Translations under genes and position numbers: made by a program
Origin: Toxonevra muliebris
Lineage: Eukaryota; Arthropoda; Insecta; Diptera; Pallopteridae
Length of the DNA stretch: 64,000 bases
Assembly (NCBI GenBank): GCA_963691655.1
Contig: OY829326.1
Location: 145,594,998-145,658,997, forward strand
Direction: 5' to 3'
In this document: piece after piece, positions 25,105 through 38,000 of the stretch
Layout of the letters: every line of letters starts with the position of its first letter
Numbering within the stretch: position 1 is the stretch's first letter
Notes under the pieces: generated by a model
What the model was told of the DNA's origin: nothing
Seen by the model: the letters and a program-made list of their open reading frames with translations, nothing else
The model's database searches: none

Positions 25105-25576
25105 CCCTCTAGTTCCCAAGCGTGTCTTTAGACAGTCTTCATCAAAACGGGTGCAATTACCACCTTAATAGTTTTTTGTTGCCACATTTTTTCATTTCCC
25201 AAGCTTTTAAAAAAATGCATCAGTTATGAGTTATGATGCGTATCACAGAAAAACAGGGAAATTAATTATTTCGATTAAATTTGAGGTAAAAAAAATACTG
25301 CCCGCCACACTAGCCAGATAAAAAAGTTAGCTGCGTGTATTCAAAATTTGTTATACAAAATATCAAAATTTTTTATACAAAATATTTAATTACTTAAAAC
25401 AAATTGATAAAAAGTTTATTCAACAACAAATACTTTTAGGCATTCAACTTTTCCGGCTACATAAAACCACACTCATTAAAATTTTTAGGATTTTGGGACG
25501 AGACTTATGCTTTTTACATCAAAATTTATCAATCCCAATTTTTTTTAAATCAATCAAAAATTTGAGAATGAGAGGG
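25105..25576. mobile_element. piggyBac-like MITE with TTAA target site
   Basis: TTAA at 25101-25104 is followed by CCCTCTAGTTCCCAAG. The right end, read inverted, is CCCTCTCATTCTCAAA and is followed by TTAA at 25577-25580. A TTAA duplication with ends beginning CCC is typical of piggyBac-type elements. The terminal repeats match at 12 of 16 positions, so the copy is old. The 472 bp hold no transposase. 'TTTCCCAAGC' recurs inside near 25195. Confidence 0.5.
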
Positions 25577-26238
25577 TTAAGTTTAACCGAACATTTGCCA
25601 TTTTTCACTCAAGCAACATATGTATGTGCCAAGTGGCAGCTTATAAGCGAAGATTCAATTTTCGATTGTTTTTCGGGGAAAAAAAATATTTGTATTAGCA
25701 GAAAATTCAACCTTCTTTTTCCCTATGTTAATATTTTCTTCCATTTATCCTTTAAAGCAAACATTTTAGCTTTCTGTGAAAAACAGTCGAAATTTGCATT
25801 GTAATTCGTTTTGGCTCATTTGTAATTTAGGTGCCAAATATAACAAGTATTCAGCAACAAACACGCATTTATTTTCTATTTATTTTTAACTATTTACATA
25901 TATTCTCAAAAACGGAACTCTATATAAAATTACCTATCCCTAACTTATCCGAATATTTTACTTGTTTTCCACACTAAATAAAAAAAACAGCTTATCTACC
26001 ACTCTGTTGTTGGCACTTTACCACAACAAAATATAACAATTTTTGCATCTACTAGATACTTTGGTTTTGGAAACAGACTGTAAACATAAGTATGAATTTA
26101 TGGTGGTATAAAATCAACTTGGTGAAATAATTCTTCAGCATTAGGGTAAATAATAAAAATACGGTTCATTTTTATACAAAAAAACATGTAACATATTTTT
26201 ATTTAATATTTTAGTAATATATTTAATTCGGAAGTGAA

Positions 26239-28182
26239 ATGATTTGCCGGTTGTGTTTAAATGAATCACATGATTGTTTACAAATTTTTGATGGAAATGG
26301 TGAATCCGAAATTGCTAAAATTATAGCGAAATATTTCCATATCGACGTAAGTATACAATAATCATTTTTTAACGTGATTGTTTATTAAATTTAAATTATA
26401 TACTTTGTAGTTTAATATAGAGAACTGCGTGCACAATAAAATTTGCAATAGTTGCTGGAGTCACTTAAATGATTTTCATAAATTCTGGCAGCTTATTGAA
26501 AAGAAGCAAGAAGCTCTGCGTGTACAGTTAATTATTACTGACCATAAATGTGATAATAGAGGAATTCAACCAGTGAATGAAGTGCTAGAAGACCCAGTAG
26601 ATATGAAAGATATAACATTGTGTGAACCACAAATATGTATTTTGCCAATGGAGCAGACCTCTTCAGAAACACAAGAATTTGAGGCAGCGGATGATGTCGT
26701 ATTAAATGCCATGAAGCATTCAGATGATCCTATTTCTGGTGAACATCAATTTGTAGTGATATTACTTTGGCCACTGCATTTAAACTGTTACTAAATTATT
26801 TTACAGATTGTGCGTCTTCATTGACAAGCCCAAAACCTTGTATAAAAGGAAAACGTACAAAAAAAAAAGTTAAAACAAACTGCCATTCGCAGTCACGAAA
26901 ATCTTTGCGTAAACTCTTGAGTTCAACAGCTACTGTTCCTTTTGTTTGCCTTACTAAAAAGGATTCGATTGACACAAATATAGAGAAAGTAAAAACCACA
27001 TCAAAGAAATATACCGAGGTGGATTCTTTTATTGCAGAAAGTACAAAATTGAGTTGTTGTCTGTGTTCGCAGTCTTTACAGGATTTTGGTATTTTAAAGA
27101 AGCATTTTCGAAGGGAACATCAATGTGAAGGATATGTTATGTGTTGTAATAATATTTACAAAAAACGTGCATTGTTTGCGGATCACTTGAAACTGCATCG
27201 CAATCCGGAGCTGTATAAGTACATAATATACTCGCCGTTTTGAAATGAAAATTTACTTAAGATCATTTAAAGGTGTATGGAATGTAATAAGACTCTCTCA
27301 AGCCGCAATAGCTACAATAGTCATATGGCCACCATCCATGCTCCTGAAGAACAACTTCAATTCCAATGTGAACATTGTCCGCGTAAGTTTGCGAAGCAAT
27401 ACATTTTAGAATACCATTTGAGATCACATCGTGATACGAAAAAGGATAATATTTGCGAAATATGCAATAAAGGGTAAGCAGATGAATTAGGTGTGTACAT
27501 ATTATCTTTTAACTATTAAAAACTCCTTTTTACACTGAATTAGATATCGTAGTAGAACTGAACTAAGAACTCACCAGAGAGGTGTGCACTTCAACGAGTT
27601 TGTTTCAATATGCGATATTTGTGGTAAAAACTTCAAAAGCAAGCAAAGTCTTGAAGAACACAAAATCGCAATTCATCTCGGTGTCCAATTACCTGAAATC
27701 CAATGTAAAGTATGCAAAAGATGGTTCAAGGATAAACGAAGTCTCCAAAGGCACCAATATAAGCATCGCGATGAGGAATCTGGGAAAGAATATGCTTGCA
27801 ATATATGTGGAGCTGTAAAGAAAACACGTACAAACCTTCATAGTCATATACGATACCATCATTCTGATGAAATATTTAAGTGCACATTGTGTGATAAAGA
27901 ATTCAAGAGAGCACTTGTTTTAGAGGTAACATGAAATTGTTGAACATAAAAACTAATAATTTCTAAACCTTTTAAATAATTGCTCATCTTTAGGAACATA
28001 TGGCTACGCATACCGGTGAAGCTTTGTACACATGCCCATTTTGTCCACAAACATTCAAATCTCATGCAAACATGCATAATCATAAAAAGAAAATGCATCC
28101 AAGTGAATGGGTGCGAAAGTACACACAGCCTACTAGACCAGTAAAAAATGCAAATAGTTTGAGTACGGAAGAAGCTAATTAA
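26239..28182 (+). CDS. ZAD-C2H2 zinc-finger protein, grauzone-like, diverged fourth paralogue (539 aa)
   Basis: Plus-strand exons: 26239-26346, 26411-26738, 26807-27218, 27273-27473, 27544-27925 and 27994-28182. Splice sites are GT/AG, phases 0,1,2,2,0 as in the three tandem genes, and the joined frame is open (1620 nt with stop). The ZAD is marked by '[12 protein letters not shown]' and 'KICNSCW'. A basic linker ('[10 protein letters not shown]') leads to a C2H2 finger ('[11 protein letters not shown]') and an atypical 'CCNNIYKKR' segment, then C2H2 fingers through '[15 protein letters not shown]'. The second pseudo-finger has lost the conserved Gly-Lys-Arg-Phe. It is oriented head to head with copy 3 (start-to-start distance 2.5 kb). 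AATAAA occurs at 28188, six bases after the stop. Probable DNA-binding transcription factor; no specific orthologue named. Confidence 0.9.
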
Positions 28183-28289
28183 ACTGAAATAAATGAATCA
28201 ACCTTTACTTGTCTCACGAAACTCTCAATATTTTGGTTGCCTCTCATTTTATCAATTGGGTTAAAATTTCTTTATTTGCTTTAATTCTT

Positions 28290-28515
28290 TCAGCATCTCA
28301 ATTCAGTGAAGGTATTTGAAAGCAAAACCATATAAATCTGGGTTACGGTTTCAAATATAAGTAACTTATGTAGGATGTTGAAAGACCTAAGAGAACTACC
28401 GCTTAGATAAATGACAAGGAATCGTAGTGGGTTCTGAAACGGCTGCCTGATTTGCCTGTCTCTATATACACTGTTGTTTTTATTACAAACGCCCACTAAG
28501 CCTGTTAAATATCAC
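28290..28515. repeat. Dispersed repeat related to 45690-45845
   Basis: Shared words in the same order include 'ATGTTGAAAGACCTAA', 'AAGGAATCGTAGTGGG' (the second copy has 'GAGGAATGGTGGTGG'), 'AACGGCTG' and 'AAGCCTGTTAAA' (second copy 'AAGCCTGATAAA'). It is probably an old noncoding transposon piece. Confidence 0.45.
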
Positions 28516-28519
28516 TTAA

Positions 28520-29790
28520 ATAAAAGAATCTGGTTTTTTGAGAGGGATTTTTTTTAATTTATAACGCTTCTAATGACGAGCGTTTAACTGTAAATTCAAT
28601 TTGTTTTTTAACATTGCATGTTTATATTACAAGCGTTTCATTTTGGACACCTTAATTCTCTTTTAGTTGGACTATCGCTTTCCAGACATTTTGTTACCTT
28701 CAATGCAACAATGTTGTTTTGATGATCCCAGCCACTGTTGCCAGATTGAAAGGAATTATCTTAAAAGTGGGAATTTCCAAACAGTTTTCACTGCAAAGGA
28801 GATAAAGGGAACATTTAATGGTTAATAATTTACCAGATCCAACTGATACTTTTGTTTATGTATGATTTGCAGCAATTAAAGCAGCTTCTAGATGAGACGA
28901 TATTGTCTTACAACAAATGCTGTTTGACTGCCAAATTTTATCAGTTAAAAAATTATTGATTATATTTGTTTCTATACGACAAGACATTTTTTGTGACAAA
29001 TCAGCTGATCGAATTTCAAAAATAGATTCATAAAAGTGCACAAAATAGATAAAAAGTTTACCGCGGTATTAATTAAAATTAAAATGAAACTAGAATTGCA
29101 AGGAAGATGCATTTTCACAGCAATTCACAATTTCAAAAATATTCCCTGCATTGAGTGCAGAGACTATGGAAATAGTTGATTTTTGCTTTTGCTTTTTTTT
29201 TTTTTGTAAAAGTAACCCTGCGTCACTTAAAATGGCTTTAGAAAATAGAAGCCGCTTTAAAAAAAACCACTCAAAGTCACAAGACATTCTCAAAAGACTC
29301 TGCTATAGGGCTTCCAAACGATTGTCGTGATTTTTTTGACATATCTTAAAACAATGTTGTCTCGTTAAAGAGCAGCTTAAGGCATCCAATATTTAGTTTT
29401 TGAGATGCGATTTTTCTCATTTTTTCGACTTTTGTTCTTGATATCAAATGAAAGGTACTGAAATGGAAAACAACTATATACGATTAGAGGGAAAGGGTCA
29501 AAAATGGTCAAAAGCTGCGTTATGTATTATGTGAGCGGCCCTTATATCAAGATATCGAAAATATGAGTCCAAAAGCTCAAAATACTGATTTTAGTAATTT
29601 TCTATCTATTGGTTAGTGGAAATCTTAGGGGGAAATCCAAATCATGGTCTGGCAACACTAACCTCAGCATCTAATGACAGCTACATTTCCAGTACTACAA
29701 AAACAACAGCTGAATCACAAAAGTTTTCAGCGCATTTTCCTTGTAGTTTATTTTTGTGTTTGGGTCAAAAATAATACGAAAAAGTAGAAA
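28520..29790. other. Intergenic region upstream of PpV
   Basis: No gene was recognised. A less AT-rich block at 29330-29660 contains 'TTGATATCAAATGAAAGGTA' and 'TATCAAGATATCGAAAATATG' and looks like dispersed repetitive DNA, but I could not assign a family. The PpV promoter and 5' UTR should lie in the last 150 bp. Confidence 0.35.
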
Positions 29791-29793
29791 ATA

Positions 29794-30978
29794 ATGTCGG
29801 ATTTGGATAAATGGATTGAAATAGTTAAGGACTGTAAATACTTGCCAGAGAATGATCTAAAGAAACTCTGTGATATTGTATGTGAGATTCTATTGGAAGA
29901 ATCAAACATTCAACCTGTGAGTACACCAGTCACCGTTTGTGGTGATATACATGGGCAGGTGAGTGTGCAATTGCAGAATTTTAAAACATTGAATTCTTAA
30001 AAGATATTTTTTCCAGTTTTATGATTTAGAAGAATTATTTCGCACTGGTGGTCCAATACCCGATACCAACTACATATTTATGGGAGATTTTGTTGATCGT
30101 GGCTATTACAGTTTGGAAACATTGACACGTTTGTTAACATTGAAGGTGAGATATTTTGATTGTTGCAGCAATTACTTAGGGATTGTTCGACTATATGTGT
30201 GATTTAAATTTGTTGCAGGCTCGTTATCCCGATCGTATTACTTTGCTGCGTGGTAACCATGAATCGCGACAAATCACAAAAGTATATGGTTTCTATGATG
30301 AATGTTTTAGCAAGTACGGAAATGCAAATGCATGGAAATATTGTTGCAAAGTGTTTGATTTACTGACAATTGCAGCGGTTAGTTGGAATGGAAATTGACT
30401 ACTTCCTGGAGATTCGATTTTAAATTAAAATTTCTTTTTCATTTTCAGATAATCGATGAAGAAGTTCTTTGTGTTCACGGTGGTCTCAGTCCTGAAATTA
30501 TAACACTCGATCAAATACGCACAATCGATCGCAATGGCGAAATACCTTATAAAGGAGCTTTTTGTGATCTAGTATGGTCTGATCCAGAGGATATGGATTT
30601 ATGGTTTGTATAATTTATCAAAATCGATAGGTAGATGGAGTTTGCAATTTATTTTGTATATTTTTTCTTTCTAGGGGCCAAAGTCCACGCGGTGCTGGTT
30701 GGCTTTTTGGGCAGTTAGTTACCAAAGATTTTATGACCATTAATAATCTAGAATTAATTTGTCGCGCTCATCAGCTTGTTAACGAAGGTATTAAATATAT
30801 GTTCGATAGCAAATTGGTTACCGTTTGGTCAGCACCAAACTATTGCTATCGTTGTGGTAACGTAGCTGCTATTTTAAACTTCCAAACCGCCAAAGATCGT
30901 GCTACTAGCATTTTCAATGCTGTACCAGAAACGGATCGCGTTATACCGCAACAGAATACAACGCCCTATTTTCTATAA
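29794..30978 (+). CDS. PpV: Serine/threonine protein phosphatase 6 catalytic subunit (303 aa)
   Basis: Exons: 29794-29958, 30017-30145, 30219-30377, 30449-30603 and 30675-30978. The frame is continuous and 303 aa long, matching Drosophila PpV and human PPP6C length. All PPP-family metal and catalytic motifs are present: 'GDIHGQ' (interrupted right after Gln by intron 1), 'GDFVDRG', 'RGNHESR', 'VHGGLSP' and '[12 protein letters not shown]'. It dephosphorylates Ser/Thr residues and in animals acts with SAPS-domain regulatory subunits in cell-cycle and signalling control. The C-terminus 'TTPYFL' is that of PP4/PP6/PP2A-type enzymes, whose terminal Leu is methylated. The N-terminus '[19 protein letters not shown]' is PP6-like and separates it from PP4 and PP2A. 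Introns are all under 75 bp. Confidence 0.97.
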
Positions 30979-31537
30979 ATTACAAATTGAAAAATTGTAT
31001 CAAGCGAGATAGCGACAGTACCAGAAGACGAAGTGATGAATGTGCCCTTAATTTTGTAACTCTTTGATGGAACAGAGATTTGTACAAATTAATGGAAATT
31101 GTAATACTTCTTGCAAATAATTTTGCTCAAGTTATCCTTTGTTTCATCTTGGTTTTCCTTTTTATATTGTACATTTAATACATTAATATTTTACTTTTTT
31201 GCACAAAATATAAGACATACATACATTTAAAATAATTTATTAAATTGCGTACATTTTATTACATAAATATATAAGGGGTTTTTGTATTTATAATTGAATA
31301 TAAAATACTTTGGTGTTTTAATTATTTTTTGTTTTTTAAGAAATTTTAGTTTAATATATACCTATTATATACTTTTGTTTTCTTTAAATTCGTATAGTTT
31401 TGATTTATCGTCTTAAATTTATTGTTTGTCTCATATTATCTTTGCAACTGTGCATTTTGTAAAACTTTAATTCTAAATAACTTCTTTTTTTTTGATATGG
31501 GCAGTTCAATGGAATATTCAACCAAAATTCTATGAAT

Positions 31538-34160
31538 TTAAAAGTCGAATCTTAGATTTTTTGTAAAAATTACTTCACAATTTGTGATTAATGAAGATAG
31601 CATAAAGATTTCTTCGGTTAGATTGATCATATGTTGTGGTGTGGCAATTAATGTTGGTGCAAACACAGTGGCTAAATTGTGTTCGTTCATTTTGTTGGCA
31701 GCATAATGAGAAGCAACTCTGCAAAGAAAATAATCCAAATAATTTTAATTAACTTTTTCATACCCAATGTTGCGTATATACAACATTCACTTTTATGTGG
31801 TATAAATAAAATGTTTGAAATATATTACTTTTAACGCTATTTGTATTCGGTTTTGTTAGGTATTCTTCACGTTTGCTAATTGCCGAATATTTGAAATTTC
31901 TTGCTTAAGTAATTTTTTTTTTAAGGTTTTGTCTTTATAGTCCAGCAAAAAACCTAAGTGCAAAAATTTTTAGTAAAATCTTTTGCACTATTTTTTGAAA
32001 AATAATGCATTAAATTATTACTAAACAGAAATTTTTTTATCAGATATGTTTATAAAAGATAAGAGAATATGAAAATCAAAAAATTTGAGAAAAGGAGTTA
32101 TTCAGTGGTTGTCTACAGCTTTATAGCTATGTTTTTTTTAACCTTTAATAAAGGACAAACAAATCAATGTAGAAGTAAGAAATTTGGTTCATGATTGTGG
32201 AAGACCTAAGTAACCATAATTTCACAACAAAAGGTTTCTCTCAAGCCCCATTATAATTCGGGCGTCAAAGGGTTAACCTAATTTACACACTATAAGTCCT
32301 TCAAAATACATTTCTTTATTACTCGCTCTTATTACAAACGGGATAGGAAATTTTTAAATAAACCAATTTGTTCAATAAATATCACTGACGGATTAAGATA
32401 GGGATTTTTTCAACTCACGGCTTCACGAAATAAAATAAAAGTTTAAGAATTATAATTTTTAAATAAACAGAAGTTTTAGGAATAATAAACTTATGGGAGC
32501 TGCATTATCGACTAAAAGTGATCAAATCAACCTTGAAGGTTTGAACATTTTTTTTTTTTAAATTACAGAAAGAATTTGTTTGAGATATCATGCGCCTACG
32601 CCCAGCGTGAACCATTCATACTGTTACTCTACGTTGCAGTAATAACCACGGCATTAAATTCAAATATCTTTGTTTTGCCACTCACTTTATAGTAACTCTA
32701 AAGTTAATTAGGTAACTGCTTACCTCTTCAAGTGCCCCATCATAAACTTCAAACAATTATAATGGGCAGGCGGCAATTTTTTTGTAGCTTCTTGCATATT
32801 TTGAATCTGTTGGGCAGTAATTGTACTTCCTAGAAGTGAATAAATTGAATATTAGCTATGTAGATTTCGAATAATATGTATGCATGTATGCTTACTTGCA
32901 GCCTGCATAAAACTGGGATAAGCTTGAAAAGTTATCAACGGTACTGGCAATAAACGCAAATATAATTTCAGTGTACCCGCGATAACATTGACATTGCCAT
33001 ATGCTGCTTCTGACATATCAGTCTTTTCACCTTCTCTATCTAATGCTAGTTTCAAAGCATCGATTTCATCTGCGAATCCCGATACGCGATATATTCCTTC
33101 TTGCAGCATACCACGTGCTTCTACCTCTTCAACGCATCGTCTTACTACAAAAGGTATTGTACATTGGTACAATTGTACCATAGTAGTGAGGTCAGTACCG
33201 AAAACACCACGAATACATTTTAAATCAGGTACACACTTTGCGGGCACCAACTCCGAACATTTAGAGTGGGCCACAAAACCACAAGCTTCACATTTAACCC
33301 CTTGCGCTGTAAAACCCCAAAGAAAATTGGCACAAAATTCACACCAGTTAAGCCCCTTGAAAGTGTGTGTTTTGAATGTGTGTGCTTTTTCATAGATCAA
33401 TGGTAGTATTGCATCTGTATCGCTGGCATCCTTTGAAACTGACAAACAATAGTCATTATTGTTGTTATATGTAGTGGTTGCTGTAGCTGCTGCGGTACTG
33501 CCATCTATTTCACTGGCTACGACAACGCCGCTTTTGGTTACAATCGATTTACGAAGTTCGTTTGAAAGAGCACGTAGCTTTCGTCGATTTAACGTCATAT
33601 ATGGACTTTGTTGATAGCAATTTCGTGTTTGCTGATTTATTTCCTGTATTATTGGTGCTGCATGCAGTTGCATATAGAAATTGATCAAGCCATCGGCTAC
33701 CAGTTCATGAATTGTGTCATAGTGTTTGGCTTGCTCCTGCAAATAGTGTCCTTCTCTTTGTTTGTAGTATATTTTGAAATGTTTTGTGCGAATGTTGAAT
33801 CGCACACTCAATGTAAAATAATCGAAAGCTTTGGGGCTCCGACGCAAAAGATATGTGCCATCGGGTGTGTTGAGTAATAGCTGCTCCGCTTCGTGATGAC
33901 TCATTTCACCATGGTATTCCTGCCCATAGCAACTGGGCACACTTTCTTTATTTTTTGCCGCTGCTTCCAATGGAAATGGTCGAACACAATGCAATGGTTT
34001 AGGTGTGGGCGCTTCCAATTGTATTTTATACACTGTAAAATTGTAAATATTCATTTGCTACTGCTCAGACATAACAATAACAAATCAACAAATTCCACTC
34101 ACATTCAGGTTTCCACACTTTCAGCACTGGTGAACTTGGTTCGGCAGAAGGTCGCGACAT
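31538..34160 (-). CDS. RhoGAP5A: Chimaerin-type Rho GTPase-activating protein (493 aa)
   Basis: Minus-strand exons: 34160-34103, 34032-32896, 32829-32724 and 31718-31538. Phases are 1,1,2 and the joined frame is open (1482 nt with stop). Order: short N-terminus; SH2 domain about residues 60-142 ('YHGEMS', 'GTYLLRRS' with phosphotyrosine-binding Arg near 83); C1 zinc/diacylglycerol domain about 237-286 ('HTFKTHTF...CEFC...C..C...H..C'); RhoGAP domain about 295-490 with the arginine finger in 'GIYRVSG' (near 335) and 'LPVPLI'. This is the n-chimaerin/RhoGAP5A architecture, a diacylglycerol-responsive inactivator of Rac. Length agrees with the Drosophila protein as I recall it. The start is the ATG 19 codons before the first junction, in 'MSRPSAEPSS'. 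Intron 3 (about 1 kb) carries repeat DNA. Its 3' end converges on PpV (559 bp apart). Confidence 0.96.
32180..32290. repeat. Dispersed repeat in RhoGAP5A intron 3, related to 55110-55215
   Basis: 'CCATAATTTCACAACAAAAG', then 'GTTTCTCTCAAGCCCCATTA' and 'AATTCGGGCGTCAAAGG', are repeated with substitutions in intron 1 of the EGF-module gene near 55140-55200. This copy ends in 'AAAGGGTTAA', which could be a piggyBac-type end next to a TTAA target, but no partner end was found. Confidence 0.4.
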
Positions 34161-35010
34161 TTCGCTTTCTTCGATATACCGAGTCTTTTATTATTTTAGA
34201 GGTTCATTTTAATTAATTAAAAAAATTTTCACTACGGAAATTTTGTTTTTTTTTCATATTTTCGCTTTCTACATACATGTATAAGAAAAATTTGACATTT
34301 CTATGTGGTGTGTTCCGTAGCAAAGGAAACAGGGATACGACGAAAATTATTGCAATAGCATTTTTGATGAATGAAAAACTAACATTGCTTATTATTTTTC
34401 ATCTGGAACAATAATTAGGTACAATTTTTTTTGATTTCCTATTTTTATTTAAACAAAACATAATTTAAATCCAGTATTTAGGCCCTTAATTTTAAGCTGT
34501 CAACCCTATTATCAGTGTCTAAATCACTGAACGTACCGCATGAAACAAAACAAATTAGACAAAAAGCAAAATTTTCCACTTTCGTGATAAAAAAAGTGTA
34601 GAAGCGAAAAACAAAGTTATTTTACAAATGAATTTCGAAAATATTACCAAATAAAAGTTTTGAAAATTTACCAAAATAATAGAAACATAAAGTGAAATGA
34701 AAAGTAATGCCTTAATAATAAAAATTGAATGAAAATACTGAAAAGGTACACGCAACCAAAAGCAAAAAAGAAAACATTAGAAAAGGGGTTAGAAGACGAA
34801 AAGGGGGTCGCACTACCACCATAAATAAGACCTTGAAAATAAAAAAAAAATATTAAAAACAAGAAAGTGATCAAAAGGAAGTCAGGTGGAGAAGGAAAAA
34901 GAGGTATGGAGAGTGATTTCCAGCAATAATTTTAACAAAAATAATATAAAAAACAAGTAGAACAAAATAAAAAAAAAAAAAATAGAAAGGAATCTGTAGT
35001 GTAGCGAACT
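34161..35010. promoter_or_regulatory. Shared divergent upstream region of RhoGAP5A and Met
   Basis: The 850 bp between the two start codons must hold both promoters and 5' UTRs. It is strongly AT-rich with A-runs near 34840 and 34970. I found no convincing TATA/initiator pair. Confidence 0.4.
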
Positions 35011-38000
35011 ATGACCACAATGCCTACAAATACGGCGACAACAACAGCTACCGCACCACCAATAGCCTCCGAGGTTGGGGTGGGGCCGCACAATGGACGT
35101 GAGGCACGCAATCTTGCTGAAAAAAATCGTCGTGACAAATTAAATGCCAGTATCCAGGAGTTGGCGACGATGGTGCCTCATGTGGCTGATTCGGCCCGTC
35201 GTCTAGACAAAACGGCGGTATTGCGTTTCGCAGCACATGGGTTAAGATTACAGTACGTCTTTGGAAAATCCGTTACAAAAAAACGTCGAGGCGGTGATTG
35301 TAGCAATCAGTTGGACCATGCACTCGCACACGAAGTCCAACAGAGGCCACAACAGCTGCCACAGCTGACCGATACATTAATGCAATTGCTGGATAGCTTC
35401 TTTGTAACACTCACCTGTCATGGCCAGATTGTGGTGATTTCAGCGAGTGTTGAACAATTGTTGGGCCATTGTCAATCAGATTTGTACGGTCAAAATATAC
35501 TTCACATAACGCATCCTGAAGATCGAGCCCTGCTACTCCAAAAGCTTATACCAAATGATATGGAATCACTTTTTCACAGTGATTGCCGTCATTCTCACGT
35601 GCGGGCGACGACGACGGTGGCAGACGATGATGATGAGGAGGACGATATGATGAATGATTCGGATGAGCCATCTGATGTCTCTGCTGAATACTATCGTACG
35701 CCTAGTCCTCGCACACAAGCGCATCTTGCTGATATTGATCAGCGTTTGCGTTTAGATCGTCGCAGTTTTACTGTGCGTTTGGCACGTGCAGGTACACGTT
35801 CCGAAGCGACACGTAGTTACGAAATCGTTAAGATCGATGGTTGTTTTCGGCGCAGTGATTTTTCTGCGTCTGCTGGTAATTTTCCTATAGTCTCGCAGTT
35901 AATTCGACGTTCACGCAGTAGTAACAGTAGTGTGACTGATGGCAGCGGCGTTACTGGATTTAACCTCATGCAGCACGATGCCATTGCGCAGGCTGCGCTT
36001 CATGGTATCAGCGGTAATGATATTGTTTTAGTGGCCATGGCACGCATTATACGCCCCCCCAAGATAATAAATCGACTACTGGATGGGAATCAGTTAGAGT
36101 ATCGAACGCGGCATTTAATCGATGGACGTATCATTGACTGTGATCAACGAATTGGCCTGGTAGCGGGATATATGAAAGATGAGGTAAGATTTATAATCAT
36201 TTTTGATCATTTGTTTGCTCCATTCTATTGAATAAATAGTACTTGCATAGTTCGTTTCAAAAATAGTAGATATTTCTACTGCGCATATTAGGAAAAATTT
36301 TCACTCTCAGCGGATATTTCTGTGGCCACAAGGAATAACAGCTAAACTCGAAAGTCGAATAAAAACCTGTTGCATATTTTTCATTATAAAACCAAAAATA
36401 TTGAAAGTTCTTAAATAATTATTAGACTTTAAATAATAACAATCTATGGAAACTACTAAATTGCAAAAATTTTTCAAAAACTTTCAACATTTTGGGATTT
36501 ATAATGAAAAATACGCACCAGGTTTTTATTCGGATTTCGAGTTTAGCTGTTATTCCTTGTGGCCACAGATTTTCTCTCTGCGTGAGTGAACTAGTTACTC
36601 TTTAACAGTGATTGCGTAAAATTGTACTTAATCTGTTTTTAGTACAATTGATACGGCGAAACTAAAACAACTTGCTCTAAATATTTCTTTTGTTAATGTT
36701 TTCTTTTATTGTAGGTTCGAAATCTCTGCCCGTTCTCTTTCATGCATCAAGATGACGTACGCTGGGTTATTGTTGCCCTTCGTCAGATGTACGATTGCAA
36801 TAGTGATTACGGTGAGAGTTGTTATCGCCTGCTTTCGCGCAATGGTCACTTCATATATTTGCAAACGAAGGGTTACTTAGAAATCGATAAAGGCGCAAAT
36901 AAAGTGCATTCCTTTGTATGCGTTAACACACTGTTGGATGAAGAAGAAGGTCGCCGCAAAGTACAAGAAATGAAAAATAAATTCTCTGTTATTATAAAAA
37001 CGAAAATTCCTACTAATTCACTGCAGGATGTGCCTGCTTCACAGAATCCGCAGCAATTAGAGCGAATAGTGCTTTACCTGATTGAAAACTTACAGAAACG
37101 ACACGAAAATGGTACAACGATGATCGATGGAGTAGGTGCAATTACGGCAGAAGCAACAACAGCAGCGATGCAAACAGATCATGTACGTTACACAAAGACG
37201 CCTCCGCTGGCGCTGGTCCCACCAGAACCTTCCTCTGTGAAAAGTTCAATTACCAAGTCAGTGAATATCGTTAATGTAACAGCAGCTAAAAACTTACCGT
37301 ACAGTAACCTCAAAAGTCCGATTAGTGTACCAAAACGGGATGTTTCGTTGTCTCCAGTAAGCAGTGTAGACCAGGCAGACCATACCGAAAACATTGCTTC
37401 ACCACTTTCTTACACATCCACCACCTCACCATCGTCCTCCTGTTCCAGTTCATTCGTTGTAACACAGCGCCCGAGTGTATTGCAAATGAAAACACAAACA
37501 CTACCGCCGACAGTTGCAATTAAATCAAGTAACAATGTACGTTACAATTCATCATCCACAACACCACCACTAACAGCACGATCACCACCACCAACAACAC
37601 AAACACCACCCGCCTCACACATGTTGCAACCACAAATTTCTGTTTTAAAACGCTTGCATGCAACGCCAGTCGCAATTGTCGTCGCATCCGATGAGGGCAG
37701 TACTTGCCCTGCTAAACGTAGCAGTACTAACTTATCAAACGGTTCAAATATATGCTCGAAAGAGACTTCTACTGCAGAAATTCATACAGTAATTTCCAGT
37801 TCGTTGCAGAATCTGGACCGGTCGCTGCAAACTATTAGTCAGGATACGCATTCTCTGTGCCAACAACGCTTTCAAACCACGCATGTCCCACATGCTATTA
37901 ATCAAAAGATAGATGCCATCTTCGTGGAGCATAAGAAACAAACAGAAATTCTTGTTAACATTAAAAACGAATACAATGTACATGTACAACGACGTCGTTA

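Noticed and set aside
32988..33877. Plus-strand frames within the RhoGAP5A locus
   Set aside because: They are antisense to the SH2/C1/RhoGAP exon and have no domain of their own.
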